Positions 25,601 through 40,700 of a stretch of 64,000 nucleotides of DNA are shown piece after piece (within the stretch, counting starts at the first letter, position 1; each line of letters starts with the position of its first letter). Under the pieces are notes generated by a model that saw only the letters and a program-made list of their open reading frames with translations, did no database searches and was not told where the DNA came from. The stretch is taken from positions 113,553,313 through 113,617,312 of the forward strand of contig OX578276.1 in the NCBI GenBank assembly GCA_951217055.1. Direction: 5' to 3'. The DNA comes from Gerris lacustris. Its lineage: Eukaryota; Arthropoda; Insecta; Hemiptera; Gerridae. A program made the position numbers and the translations under genes.

Positions 25601-28600
25601 ATCTTAAAGCATGTTCTAGAAATGATTCAAAACGTTGCATTGCTGAATCTATGTTTCATTCCTCTCTAACTAATTACGTTGAAACGTTTTAGGAAAAATT
25701 GCATCGATATTAAGTGTGATTGATAATAGTTACAATTTATGAACACTAGGACTAACTATTTTAGGCTATGTCTTATAATCCAATGATTTTTTTTAGAAAA
25801 CTTTTTTTTAATTAGTTATCAACTGAAAATGAATTAACAGTCTGTTCCATTTTATACAATTTTGCAATCACTTCTTTCTCTGAGTAAAAAATTTAGAGGT
25901 AGTTTATAAAATGTATATAACTGTAAATAGACAGTTTGTCAAGATCTCTAGGGGTTGAGAAACGTGAAAAAAGAGTCAATGAGAGATTTAAGACATTCAA
26001 ATCTGACCCTCTAAATGAAGCTAAATTAATCCTCTTTGAACAATAATGTTTCTTCTGGAAAAAAAACTCTTTCTTCATTTCAAGTCTCTATCATTTTTTT
26101 TAAGACGTCAAAGCTAAGTTAAGTTAATATTGTCAAAAGAAACATCCAAGGTTTTAGGTTCTGTTTAAAGTATGTCTAGTCCATCCAGTTCTCATTAATA
26201 GAAGGTTACTTTCCGGTCACTCCGGATGAGAGGGGAGAGTAGCCGTATAATAACAGGCCAATTTTTGAGTAATATTAAGTTAGTGAGTGGTATGAAGGCG
26301 TGTCCCAGTACAACAGGCCGAAGAGTCATTACTGACCGCAGCGACCGCGGCCTAACCGCGTCCTCTAATAACACCCCTCATTTCAGCCTTCTCCCGCTAC
26401 AATTCCTTCAACATTAGAACTCCAGGTTAACTCACACTTACTCTACTTTTTTTTTTTAAATAATTACTTTGTACGGTTGTTTGTTAAGAAAAAGAAACGT
26501 AACACCTTCTGCTATTTCAGGTGTTTCTAGTCAATTTTCAACAACAACAAGGCCAAATGCTATAACAGTTCAGTTATTAACCACTTTGATTTTATTTATG
26601 AATATGTATCAGAAACGTTATTAAGAATTATAATAGAAATAATCTTTTGTAGCCGCACAGAGTATATGAAAACAGATAAGGAATTTTATTTATTATTCCA
26701 TCGATCAGATGATATACGAAATTGTTGATCTAATAGAGTAAACTTGATTCTTATTATTAGACAATTTGAAAAGTTGTTCTCTTAAAGAGAAATAAAGTTA
26801 AGGTTTTTTCTTAATATATGTACTGAAGAAGGCGCCGGTGATGAATGGAAATTACAGGAATGAATGAAGGCCGTACAAGCTCGATGAGTTGACCACTGCT
26901 TGTCGTTAATAATCGTCTCGACATTATAAAGACAATTGTTTCTTTAAAAAGCCCATCGCGTGAAGAGTTTTGGACGACCATATTTCCTCTTGTAAATTTC
27001 ACGCATCCCTAACTACAATTATTATTTATTTACTTGTATTATAACAAACGATGCCATCAAAACAATTCCCAACAGTTAGCAACATTTTTTATGTATTCTT
27101 GTATATTATTTCTTGAAGGCGTTTTTGATTTTTTCCCATTCCTTCATTATTCTACTCTTATTATCATGATTTTAATGTTAGAAAATTATTTTTGAGTTAG
27201 TTCACAGGATTTAGATTGTAAAGATAAATCCACACTGGATATTACTTGTGAATATTTCTTAACAAGATTACTATACAGAAGTAGTGTTAAGTAATGCAAA
27301 TATGTCTTGAAGTAATAACAGTAATTTAGCAATAATAACCAAATATTAAAACAATACTAATTGTCTGACATTGAGATATTTATCAACCTTTTGTCTACAT
27401 CATGTTTTCGCTTTTAAAGCCAAATTCTGTTTATTGCTTTTAACACCCAATAAAGCATTGAATCTCGAAGGATATACCGTCAAAGCGTGAACGTGTTACG
27501 CTGAAAACTTTTAGGGAATAGTTCCAATAGATAATAAGTCTTAATTTCAATTTAAGTATTTTATTTGTAGGATATTTTTTTTTGTTTGTAAAGTGAACTA
27601 GATTAGGAGATACAAGAAGGTATCTAGAAGATAAAAGGAGGTACAGTCCTCTTATTTTAAATCTTATTTCCCCAATAAATAATCGCGTTCCTTTTCTCCT
27701 ATTTTCAGACAAACTTCTGCTGTATCTTGGAGTAGTGAATTCTCAATCGTTATGAGAATGCCACAAGGAATAACAATTTAAATCAGACTTATTTCTCCAA
27801 GTTTGATCAAAATCTAAAAATTAACTTTACTCATTATAATACTGTTTACTGTTTTACCTATTTAATTGAGAGTCAAAGCTAGCTGAAATAGACTCCTAAA
27901 AAATAGATAATTTACAAACGTCTGTAATAAAAGTTATTTGCATAAACATTATCGATAACTTTCTAAATAATAATATAATTTACATTTCTACTCATTTATC
28001 TGTTTTTCTTTTTATAAAACTTATTTTCTTTTATTTTTCTCCTAATCTAAATAAGAAATAAACATGATAATAATTTTTGAAATTATTTAAAAAGTTTAGA
28101 AATAATTTTCTTGAGTAAAACTTTTGTATTAATAGAAATTAAACCAAGAGACCGCACGAAATGTTTTTGGACAGCATTGAAACACAATGGATTCCTAAGA
28201 TTTGGTGAATATCGACTGTAAAATAATTAAATAAAATAAGTTTACTCTATGAAAACTATATATAATAGTCCTGGATACAGCATAAATAAACGATGACTGC
28301 ATAGTTACCAACTATGCATTTATTTTTTAGATCAATCAACAGATTGAAATGAGTAAGAAGGTCAGCTATGACAGAGGTTTCCACATCAACGATTGCGTGA
28401 AAGGCTGTATAAATTGTTTTCCTAGTCCTAAATTCAGATGAAGTAACATTTTACTGTGTGTTTTTGGGATATTGGTATGATTGAGGAACCGTTCGCTGCA
28501 AATAACTGAAGTTCTGATTGTTGATATTTGTCCTTAATTGATAGAGGTATGACTGATATACCTATCCCCGCATCAATTAGGTAGCTTACACAATTTTGAT

Positions 28601-31600
28601 AATATACGGAGAGACTGCTTTAATTAAAGGCCTTGTTATATGCCACCATCAGTGATATATAGCTGTGGCGACAGCCAAAACGATTCTTTAGCCTTATGTT
28701 TCTTACGTCAATGTTACTGTTTACTTTAGATATGGCAAAAGTCGAAATATAATATAGTCTAGTTTTGTTAAAGACATTTACTTATTATACTATTATACAT
28801 ATAACTTATTATAGCTGCAGCAAGAGTGTAGCTAATATAGCCTATCTCGTTTCTCGTCGCCTTCTTATACGAACATGGCTGAGTACATTCCATGAATTTA
28901 CAATAGTATGTTAAGTGTCATATTTTAGCATAGAGTGAAATCACGAACACAGCTTGTAGCTGACATTTGACCGAGAAAACGAGAACGACTGTAAAGCACA
29001 CACATTATGTGTGTAACTTCGGTGACTAAAATTTGATAGAGATCCCATGAGACGCTTAATTGCATTTAAGTCGGGGGTGGGAAATCCGAGCAGTATACTG
29101 GCCAAACAAAAAGTGGATGGTGTTTCGATTTCCATAATTTTATCAGTTATAGATGCGAGACTGTCAAGGGCATCAGAACTGGCTCCTAAAATAGAGCTTA
29201 CAGCAAAGTAAGTATTTGCATGAAAATATAGTTATTAAAAAATCATCCTGAACCAGGAAATACATTTGGCATAGTAAAAATAACTGTTGATTGTCGCCTA
29301 ACTTATGCTCGTGGTTAACAGGTTGTTTTGAGATTTAAATTGTTCTGTCAGCGTGATGTTTACGTAATAACCTAAAAACCAATAAAAAAAAACAAATATT
29401 ATCTTACGTAACAATAATATGTCCTTTATTTAAATGAAGAAATTCTGTTATCACTGAAGTTGGACTTTTTTTATCTTACTTCAACTGGTAAAAAGCTTAT
29501 AGCGGGGAAAGATATAGGTACTTCTTTAATATTTCATGTATATCGGATAAAAATTAAAAATATCTATATTGATAAAATATACACTCTTTAAAAGGGGTTT
29601 TAATTTTAAAAAATAAATTATTATCATCAAATATCTAAAAGTGAAGTATGCGATTTTAACTCGCCATCTCACGAATTCGAATCTAACTTGCTATACGTAA
29701 TATTTATCCAAAAATAACCCTTATAACGTTGGGAATATAAATTCGATTTACACGTTGAATTTTCAATTCGACTCTTCTTTATTATAGTAGTTTAATGTGG
29801 TTATAGTAATACCACTCAACCGACATCACTTAAAATGTTTTTATAATTGAAAAAAGTTTAAATTTCAGCAAATCACTATTTAGTTTAAGGTAATAATAGG
29901 TTAAAAGATAATTGCAAGTAGTTATATAAAATTTGAAATAAATTGAGTCAAACAAATGACGTGAGGTTAACACGTGCGTTCCAGTCATTACTGGAACCCA
30001 TAAGAAGTACTTATTATAAGAAACACTCGGTACGATAAACTCGAACAAAATTTTCTCATATATTCTTATAAGTTATAAGAATATATGGGAAAATTTATAA
30101 GTAATTTATAAGTATTATATAAGTATAACAATTTAACAAATTATTTTATTCCATGCATTTATATTTATTTCCGAAATCTGAGAAGCTCCATTTTATTAAG
30201 AAGTTTGTATTATTATAATTTTATAATGAGAACGGAGAAAATGGTGGCCACGTTGTAATACCAAATATTGTATTTCGAATTTTCTTATTTATCAAAGTAA
30301 AACGGTAATGTATTGATTCCATACTATATTTATATCGTCTTTTATTGTTATTGAATAAGCTCGGTATAATTGCCCGATATCTCAACAAAGGGCCGCCCGA
30401 AACTGATAGGGCATCCTACAGCAGGTAGTACCACAACATTAAGCAGCGAAGCCGCAAGCCAGCGGCTACCTTCCGGGGGGTTGACGAGCGAAGCGAGTAG
30501 GGGACAGAGCTGTCTGGTCTGAGCGAAATAATAAAAACACAAACATAAATAATAGTATGAACCGTCCAGCAGACGACCGACAAGACATGCTGATTATTGA
30601 TTTTAAATGTTTTGTTTTTTCTTATTATAATAATGTTATAGCTTAAATAAACATATGTATTTAATTATTATTTATTTTGCTCAAAGAATGTATGTATAGA
30701 CAAATAAACTAACTATTATTATTAAATGACCCTTAATTTGGTACTTTCTATTGCAATAAAAAACTCCTCGGTGTGCCTCTGGTGCTGCTATAGATAGGCA
30801 CTGAGATTTTGCACAAAATATTTAACATTGAATGAAGAAAATTAAAAATAAGGTGACACATAATATTTCACTGATCAACCCAGAAATAGAATAATAAAAG
30901 AAACTATATATTTTTGGGTAACTTGAATAGATAGAAAACAAATATTATAAATATATAATGGAAAATATTATGCTATGATAAAAAAAAATTGCTTTTTTTA
31001 ATCAAATTATTTCTGTATAAAGTCTATAATATGAGTCATTCATTATTTTATCATTTTTAATTAAGAATGACATATTTAACGCCAACCGCCAACCTATAAT
31101 TTACTTGACGAGTTTTAACCTCTTCGCCCACCATATTCCTGGTAATCCTAAGGTCGCCATAAGAGGAAATTACCCGAGAATTCATTGGAGATAATGACAT
31201 TTTTAATTATGTAATAAAATATAAGTATTTTATGTGAATAGTTTTATTTTTATTAGTGACTCAATGCTTTTTCTTTTCTCTCTGTATAACAAATGTCACA
31301 CTATAATTAGGGTTAATAATTGTAAGTAAAATATTCTATATTCTATAGTAATCTCCCGAACCGTTTAAGCTAAATAATTGAAATTTGAAATACTATAGGA
31401 AAAATACAGAGAAAATAAAAATTGAATATGTGCCTGCACAATTGGCAAACATGTAGTAAACTCAAAATCTAAACTATAAATATCGCATATAGATATAAAC
31501 ACTTAGTTTTTATTTATACCCTGAAGACCTGGAGCAGACAGCACACTTATTGAAAATATATATGTATATATTTTTTTGAGAGGGGTATCAAATGAAAGCT

Positions 31601-31951
31601 ACTGATAGATACCTATACTAGATTTATGTAATTGGTTATTTTATTTTATTTTGTATATATCAACAGAAATATGTTTTAAAAATAATACTATTAGGAGTAA
31701 AGACTGTTTCTTGTAAAACTAGTTTAAAAATTCAATTATTCTCATAAATTATAAAGTTGATAGATACAATTAAGCAAGTATAAAATTAAAACCAATTTAT
31801 TATTATTTAAGCAAAAATGATAATTTTTACAGAATATCCTAGCCATGTCGAAATGTTTCTTGTTCTTTACTATAATTATTTAACTAAAGCTTTTTTCTCG
31901 AGAATATTATTATAACAGTTTTGAAAATATCGTAATTTTATTCGTAAAAAG

Positions 31952-32042
<91 letters not shown>

Positions 32043-35000
32043 AGAGAGGGAGAAAACAGAATGCAAGCAAGAGGAATGGAGATTAGTTAAGCTTAATTAT
32101 AGTGAACAAATGAAACTCCGGTTTTAAATTGCCCAAGGTCTTTCAAAATAGTGGAAGCCTCAGTTAGTCAAGATGGCGTCTATAATACTGCATTTCTATT
32201 GGCCCCTCTAGAGTTACGCCCACTAGGTCCCTCCGTTAACTCACTCTTTTATTATTATTATGTTTTATTTCTGTCTATTTTTTTTTTCTTTTTTTTCTTT
32301 GATGTTTATCTCATCTCGTCCAAATTGGCTACTGGTACACCCTCAGACCAGACGACAGCCATTCTCAAAAAATAAATAAATATATACATAAAAAAATACT
32401 ATTACCACTTCGTATCTGATTAGAGGTAGGAATAACAGAGAAGAAAAAATAATCTCCCAACAATTTTCTCGATCCCATCATGATAAAAAAAGGTCAGACA
32501 GAGGGTAAAAAATATAAGCTTAGAATAAAGTTAAATAAAAAATATGGTTATTATAAAAGGGAAAAAATTAAGGTAGCTAATTCTTTTTTTATATATATAC
32601 CTATATACAATTGAAAGGGGCTAGAGAAAGATATTTTATATCATTGATCAAGTTAATATTCCTTAGGAATTAACATTTAGAAAATCCTTTCTTGGCAGAC
32701 ATTAATATTATTTTAAAAATAATCATACCAAGTATGTACCTACAATAATTTTATTTAAGCATTAAGCGTTTAAAAGAAGTGGTTATAATCATAGTAAGGG
32801 GTATCAATTACATATATATGACCGTCATTTTGAATCGACATGGACGATTTGAAAATCCTTTCTCAAAAGTAGTTTTATATGTCATAAAAGAAAGCCAATT
32901 TTAAAATTTCAAGGTTCTAGTGCAATTGGTTCCGGAAATATCGTCATGTCAAATTCTGCATATAGATGACTGCCATCTTGAATCAAGATGGTGGACGGTA
33001 AAAATATTTCTTAGCGAGCACCTAGGGGGTAATAAGAACCTACCTACAAAATTCAATGGATATAGCTCCAGTGGTTTCAGATCATGATGAGTTAGTGAGT
33101 TTAAAGGTATTTGTATTTCGTATATAAAGATATACATATATAATGGAAAACTAAATTTGATATGATTTATTTGTTTTAAATTGCTTTACACAACAACGAC
33201 CTAAGGACACTTCAATGCCTACGGAATAAGAGCACACAGAAATTTACCGAAAACTAATATCTATCTTTATTATTAGATCTAAACCCTTATCTTTATTTCC
33301 CCTGATTTAGGAACGCAGCAGCGTTCCGCCCCGCCAAGTCAAAAAGTCAAAATTTCACAAAAGCTGCCAGTGTATATGTAAGTGTCAGGTGACAAACAGG
33401 GGCGGACTGGCCCGCCGGTCCACCGCCCCCGGGCCGGTGCGCCCTCATCGGAAAATGTTGTACTTTGAGGCCATACCAAAAAGTTTTTTTTTCATATATC
33501 TTTTGTAATTACAGGTTTATCGTAAATGACAACAACCATTGGGCCTCGCGGCATTCTTAATCCCTTCTTTTAGTTGAACTTCAATTGACGTCTTCTTCAT
33601 TTATAAATTGTCTGTACCATTTACAAACCTCTTTTACAATGTTACAGTTTGATGAAAAGACATTTTTAAATTAACTTTAACGTATTAGATTTTTAATTTA
33701 TTTTTTTAATTTTATTTATTACTCGATTAGTTAGTGTTGTGAAACTACAGATATTAGTACCGAAAATTCTAACACAATCAAAATTTTAAATTATTTGTGG
33801 AAGGAAAGTACCTACAACGTACGTACGTCAGAGTGAAATTTTTTTTATATTTTTATTTCAAGTTTACCCTCTGCCTGGTTCATCGGCAATGGCGTAGCTA
33901 GGTCTGATAGCGCCCGCCTGCAAGATAAACAAATTCCCCCCTTACTTAATGAGCGCCCTTTACTTAATCCATTTACTTAATAATGTAAATTGATATTATT
34001 ATCGAGTAACAGTGAGTATCAAATAAGTAGCTTAGACAATCTTAGGGAAATTCTTAAAAATGTTAGATATAGATTTAATAAATATAATAATAATTAATAA
34101 TTTAATAATACTATTTTAAGAATACTAAATAAATAAAATTATATAATACAATTGAAAGAAAAAAAATTAATGTTTCTAATTAGACACAATTTCTTTAAAG
34201 GAACTTATTAGCACATAACAAGCACGTAACATAAATATCATTATGGTTTAACAAAAATATTAGGAAACTAATTTTTATTAAAGGAACGAGTAATGAAATT
34301 AAAATAAAATAGGTCAAAATAGAACACGTTAAAATAAAGCATTAAGTTTAAGATTATACTTAATAACTAAAAAATCGGTAAGTATAATTAACAAACTTCA
34401 CAAAAATTAAATGAAGCTAAAATATACATAAAAAAATTATAAATTGTATAAAAAATAAACGGCCTTTAAAGTTTTTTTTACGCGCTTTAATATGTGCAAA
34501 ATTATCAATTATATTGTTAAAATCCAATGTCCATGCCATTTCAACCTCGATACTTAAAATTGCAAGTCTAGTAAAACGTTCCTGTGACATTTAGCTTCAT
34601 AGCCAAGTTTATAATAATTTAAGCTTTGAAAAAGATCATTCAGCCGATGCTGTAGTAACAGGTAAAGTAAGAAATTAAATAAATGCTGAACATACTTCAG
34701 AAATATTAGAAAACTAGAGTTGAATCGTCGCAAATCACTATTTTAGCCAAATCTCTAATATTTATTTTGCGCGTGTTCAATGTGATTGTTTATTATTGAT
34801 CTAAAACTTATTATTTCTTGAGGGAATGTGTCCGTCAAATCATTTTTGTGTACATCACTTAACTCTTTTGATTTACTAAACAGGTCCGTTATTTATGTTA
34901 CTAATACAGGGTGTTACCCACCTAAATTATTAACTGAACACCGAAATAACAGTTCAAACGTTCAAAAATTGGAAAAAAATAAAATTTCTGAAATTCTTTG

Positions 35001-37702
35001 ACCGCTCACTATTTTCCTAGAAGAACTCTTGAAGACTAAAATCTCACAAAAACTTCCTCATCTAATACTCTTTCGAACGGTATAAATAACATAGTGATTC
35101 CGTATCGATTTCATGGAGAAATTAAAGTTTGAATGCAAAAAAACGTCATCTACAAAACTTTTAGCAGGTACGGTATGTACCAAAATGCTTGGATGGAACG
35201 AGAAAAATCCACAGCAATTTTTTCAAATGAAAATTTATTTCATAAATCATTTCAATAGAAAACCACTTTTGGATACGAACAATTAGATTGACATTTAGAT
35301 CATAAATTCTAAAAAAAAAACACTCTCGGATACGAAAAGTTAAGATCAAAGATTATGTTTTAAATTGAGTGCTCAAAGTGGTTTTCTCCGAAAAAATAAT
35401 TATCCATATGCTTTAAAATTTTATTAAATTGTCTAAATAAAGAAACTTGTTTCATTTACATACAATTTTCCGTTTAGAAGTTACAAGGGTTTAACCTCGA
35501 GGGTCTAGAATTATTTTATAGACAGTAATAATTGGAATTTCATTGGGTTTTTTTATAATTGTTCCTTAACTTTTTCCGGTTTCAACGATATTTGTTATAG
35601 CGTGAAGAAGCCCCAACGTGGGAGGGTGAAATATAGCCAGTATAAAAGAAAAAGTTTAGTATTTTTATATTGAAACTTGTTATTTATATAGGCCTACAAA
35701 CAGAAAATACTTTATCAAAATTATATATAAAGGGTTCAAATCACACATTACAGAACAAAAACCTAAAGTTTCACTCCAAACTGTCAAAGTTTCAAAATTA
35801 AAAAATTAAAAACTTCAAAATGGTGGCCAATGCCAAACTGAAATTTTGAGGGCTTGTTTGTCATACAGAGAGGTACATTCGTGCGCCAAATTCAACTCGA
35901 TCAGGACCATTTTCGATTTATTACGATTTTTTTTAAATGTTTGCTGACTCAGCAAACTAAGTTCAAGATGGCAGAAAAAGTTGATTTTCCGGGCGGCACC
36001 ACTACAGGTTAGGACTGATTTTTCTGTCAAGTTTCAACTCTCTAGAATAAATACCTTGGGCGCTACGATGATAACACACATACATACACACATACATGCA
36101 TACAGACGTCATGCTGAAAACCACTCAGGAGGTCTTAAAAACACCTAAAACGGATAATTCCGTTGAAATCTCGTTGAATCCATTCTAAAACGGATAATTC
36201 GTTGAAATTTTTTTGGTGAAAACAATACTTTTCCTACTATAGGTATAGGTAGTGAGGAAAAGTAAAAAGGACAAACTTTTAAAATTATACAACAAAATTA
36301 AAAAGAACTTGAAATAATAAAAATAAAAAAATACTGGGAAACCAATTAGGAAAATTCAGAAAAAGTTATGTGCCTAGATATAGAAAAATAATAGAGCAAG
36401 GAATTCAGGAAAGGAACAAGGAACGAAATGATGGTATGCCGTCCTCAGAACTATGTTCTTTAAAATGGTGGGTCCTTCATGTTATAACTGAGTAATGATC
36501 TATAAGAATAAGCTAAGCTATGTACTAAAGTAAAACAGGAAAAATAAAGAAATTCGTTCATTTCTGAAGTGATCATAAAATCTTATCAATAAACTTCTTA
36601 TTCTGTAAAAATTGTAGGTATGTATTTTATAATGTTATATGAACGTATTATCAGCGATGCTGATTGAGTGGGTTTACAAATTATTAGTAAATATTATCCT
36701 AACCTCGATTAAATAAACTTTAAATCCTTCATCAGACAATTTTTTGTAATCCCTTACACGTATCTTTTAGTGACAATTATACGTAACACTATTTTATTTT
36801 ATTTTGTGGCGTGTTAAAATTCGATTTTATACGTCAAGCCTTATTTAAAAATTACCTCAAGTAATAAATAAAATCAAATAATGATGCTGATAAAGACTCA
36901 CCAGATTAGGGTAAAAGAGTGTAACATTGCTTGCATGCCCTGCACAGATAATTCCTTTATAACCTCCCAACAAGTGAATGTGCTGAAACATATCAGGAAA
37001 AAACATTATCAGTCAGTAGCATTCTTTTTGCAATACTTATAGATTATCGTAATTAAACTATAAAAAAAGAAGATTTTAATACACATAATTCAATATGTTT
37101 CGGAACGGCAGGATCAAGTTTTACAAAAAAATGTTTAAAATATAATTGTAAGGGTTTAAAAACTCTATTTGGTAGTAACAACAACAACTTGCCTTTGAAA
37201 TGTCCCCGAAAAGCTCAGTGAAGGCCAACATTAAAATCTTAAATGAGAACCCCCATTTGTTCATGTCAAGAATCGTATTAGTGGAAGTGGAGGTCAAAAA
37301 CTTGTCATACAAATAAGGAAGATAAATTATTGTCAAAAAGTTACAGGCTTTAAAGTTCAAATATTACCGGAATCAGCAGCACCCAAGGATGAGGGAAATG
37401 GTCCAATAACACCACTAGTTTCACAGTTTTGTGCTAAATTCAATTTTTTTAAATCTATGCTATCTGATTTTAAACATTTATTAGCCAACTCTTATGGATA
37501 GCATTTTATGAATAATTTAGTTATTGTATCAATTGCAAGGTTGGAGTGTAAACCTATTCATATTTTTTTTATTTTGGAACTTGTGGTGCCTTTGGACAAT
37601 TTTACCCCTCCTTGAGAAACACAAATTCCAGTGAATTTCAAGCTTGAAAAGCCGAACAACTCGGGACATGGCACAGAATTAACGGGACAATTTATTTTAT
37701 AT

Positions 37703-37734
<32 letters not shown>

Positions 37735-40700
37735 TGATTGATTCTGACAAACAAAGTGGGATGTTAACATTTAATATTACAAAGTTCTCCTTACTATTTA
37801 ATAGATTTTTTGAAACAATTTTACTTTTAATTAAACAATTTGTAATACAAATTAACCCTAGTGAGATAATTGACCGTTTCGGAACATTTTGGACTCCCTG
37901 CATGTATAATCCAAATGCCAGATTGATTAAGACAAATCACGTTTTATCTGGAACCATTGTGCCCATGAAATTCAGTTGGCATGATCCACTTTTTAAAACA
38001 TAAAAATCATACTAGTATTTCCTTAGTTTTGGGAACATATTTTAGGCAAAAAAGTATTTCTTTATTCACAAAAGCATTTCCGGAACGGAGTTCCGGCTCT
38101 GGTACACCCCTGATAGATGAATAGAATAACTAATAAATAATAAAAACTCTAGATTAGTTTAGATATATAGTTAACAAAAAGCCTATGGTTTCTTGATTAG
38201 TCAAAATTATAAAATATGTCAAATAAATGTACTAAAAAATAAACTTATTCGTCCGTCAGATGTAAAAAATATCAATTGTAGAGGAAGACGTCCGGGATAT
38301 TAACTAACAAGAGAGTTTAAATAGATAAATGCCTGATTCCTGGCCTAGTGTAACAAATGGTTACTATATGTGCTTCCACTAAGGTTAGCATAAAAAGAGG
38401 AGAAAAGTAATCAAACATACTTTTAACGTAATTAGGTATTTACTTCTCTCTTCAACTTCCAAAAAGTAAAATTTTACTTTCTAGAACAAATACTGCTTAT
38501 ATCGAAATAGTCCGGCACGGCAGGGTAGACGATTTTTAAGTATTTTGATTTTTTCATCCATTTTGACAATAATTAAGGACTCATTATCACAAACGCTAAA
38601 ATAATTACAAAATATTCGGCTTTAATAATCCAACAACTAACTTTTAAACAAATAAATCTTACCGAGCAATCTACCTCTCCTTCGTCAAAGGTTTCACAGC
38701 ATTCCCACATTCTTGTAGCCACGTCCAAATTAACTGGTAAATTGTTCACTAAATGAATATCTGCAACAGTTAATATTTAAAGCTATAATCAACATCTAGT
38801 TTAACTATATACGAATTTATAGCTATGTTTTATATACGTTTTTTGGCAAAATATCTGCTAAAACCTTCAAAATGCTAATATAAATCTGTTTCAATAATTA
38901 AACTAAGATAAATATTTAATACAGACTGCGGTTTCTAAAATATCTTTAGCTTAAAAAAAATATAGCCATGTATATTTACAACTTAAATTCAAACAATAAC
39001 TAAAATGTTAATCAACAGTGAATGTAATAAAATTAGAATTCACTGGATTAATCAAAAGTAAGCATAATTGCACCCATTATACCTCTCTATAAGATAAAAT
39101 TTATAACAAAATATCTGCCATCGTTGTGTTATTATTTGGTAAGAAATGTTCCGAGACGTGTTCCATTTTTAGGGTTTCGAGGTCATCCTAGAAGCCCTTC
39201 TGCGTTTGGTAGTTCGTCCGTCCGTCCGTCGCATCTTAGAGTATATCTCCTGACCTACTGTAGCTAGAGATTTGAAATTTGGTATACAAGTTAAACTTTT
39301 TTTCCCCAAAACAGAAAAACTATTTCGGACTTGAACACTCAAAATTTCTACGATCAGCGATCAATTGCGATTTGATCGCGAAATTCATTATTTTTTTGTA
39401 ATTATTATGTTGGGATTCATTTTAAAGGTATTAAAATTTGGCTTACAAATATATATCGCATTTTTAAAATAGCGACCATTTTAGCCCTGCAAAAAATTAA
39501 AACAAACCGCTAAAAAAAATATCAGCGCTACCCCATTAGGAAAGGTCCTAAAATAAGGCAAACATACAAAAATATACATCTCTGTGGTCCAATGATTTTC
39601 CGGGAGTTGATATAAAAAAGTCAAATTTTAGGGGGTCGTAACTATGGAGCCCCAAAATTTTTAATTTTCGAAAATTTGAAGTTGGGTATCATTTTAAAGG
39701 TATTGAAATTAGGTTCACAAAGATATACCACGTTTTAAAAATGGCGGCCATTTCACCCCTAAAAGAACCAAATAAGTGTATATCTAAGACACTAAAGGAT
39801 AATATATGCACACCTTGCTTCTTAAAATTGCAACTTTTTATACATACTTCAGTTAAAAAAAAAATGTTCTATTAATGAAGTTTTATGACCGAAGAAACCC
39901 TTTTGGTAACTTGCTGGCAAGTACTTGACGGGATTTTTGAAAATCTCATATGAAAATCTTGATAAGAATATTTATTGTTGTTTCTTATATTTTTTTATTT
40001 ATCGTTTCTTTATACCTACATGATAATTGGAAGCCTAGCCACTGAATCCAAGAATGAGCCCCATGTGCAGCGTTGAGTGAAGTATACTATATAATATATA
40101 GATATAAGAATAAGAGCCAAATACCATTCACTAACTCATTCATCGTATGTATCCCTAATCTGACCAATAACCACTTGTATGGTAAAAAACACCCCGCCAA
40201 GTCTGTGGTCCAAAAAAGTTGTGAAATCAACTTTCTGTCCCGCTAAGTGATGTTGGCACTTTCTCCTGACCCAACACTGTCAACTTAGATACCTACTTAT
40301 CAGGTTCTTCTCCTTGGCGGTGTGCCTGCAGTACTACCCAAAGTTAACTGGTTGTATTCCACGCATCCTCTGTAATGAAAGTAGTAGTTGTATGGGGTCA
40401 TTCCTTGAAAGCTTAATTTGTTTATTACTTATTTCTATTTTATTTGCTTTTTGATAATGGGAAAGATTTACAGCAATAATCATTGTGGCATCGAGAAGAG
40501 CCTTCAACACCACTGTTAAAAGTCTTTCCTCTCCAATATGCGCCTGCATATTTTAGAACTAGTTGTCTAGAACTAAGACTATGAGGTGAACAACTATCTT
40601 TCCACACAAACCTCATGTGGCAAACGTGAAGGTGAAACAAGAAATTGTATTGGTGTTTGAAGAATATTAAAATTCCAGTATCAGGAAATGGCAAGGCACA

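Noticed and set aside
28941..29200. An additional exon of the membrane-protein gene, because of a tattttag acceptor
   Set aside because: It would need phase 1, while exons 4 and 5 require phase 0. The peptide matches gypsy Gag.
31876..32070. Frame encoding a Tyr-Ile repeat
   Set aside because: It is only the translation of the TA microsatellite.
34905..34925. mariner-like terminus (acagggtgttacccac)
   Set aside because: No inverted partner was found within several kilobases.
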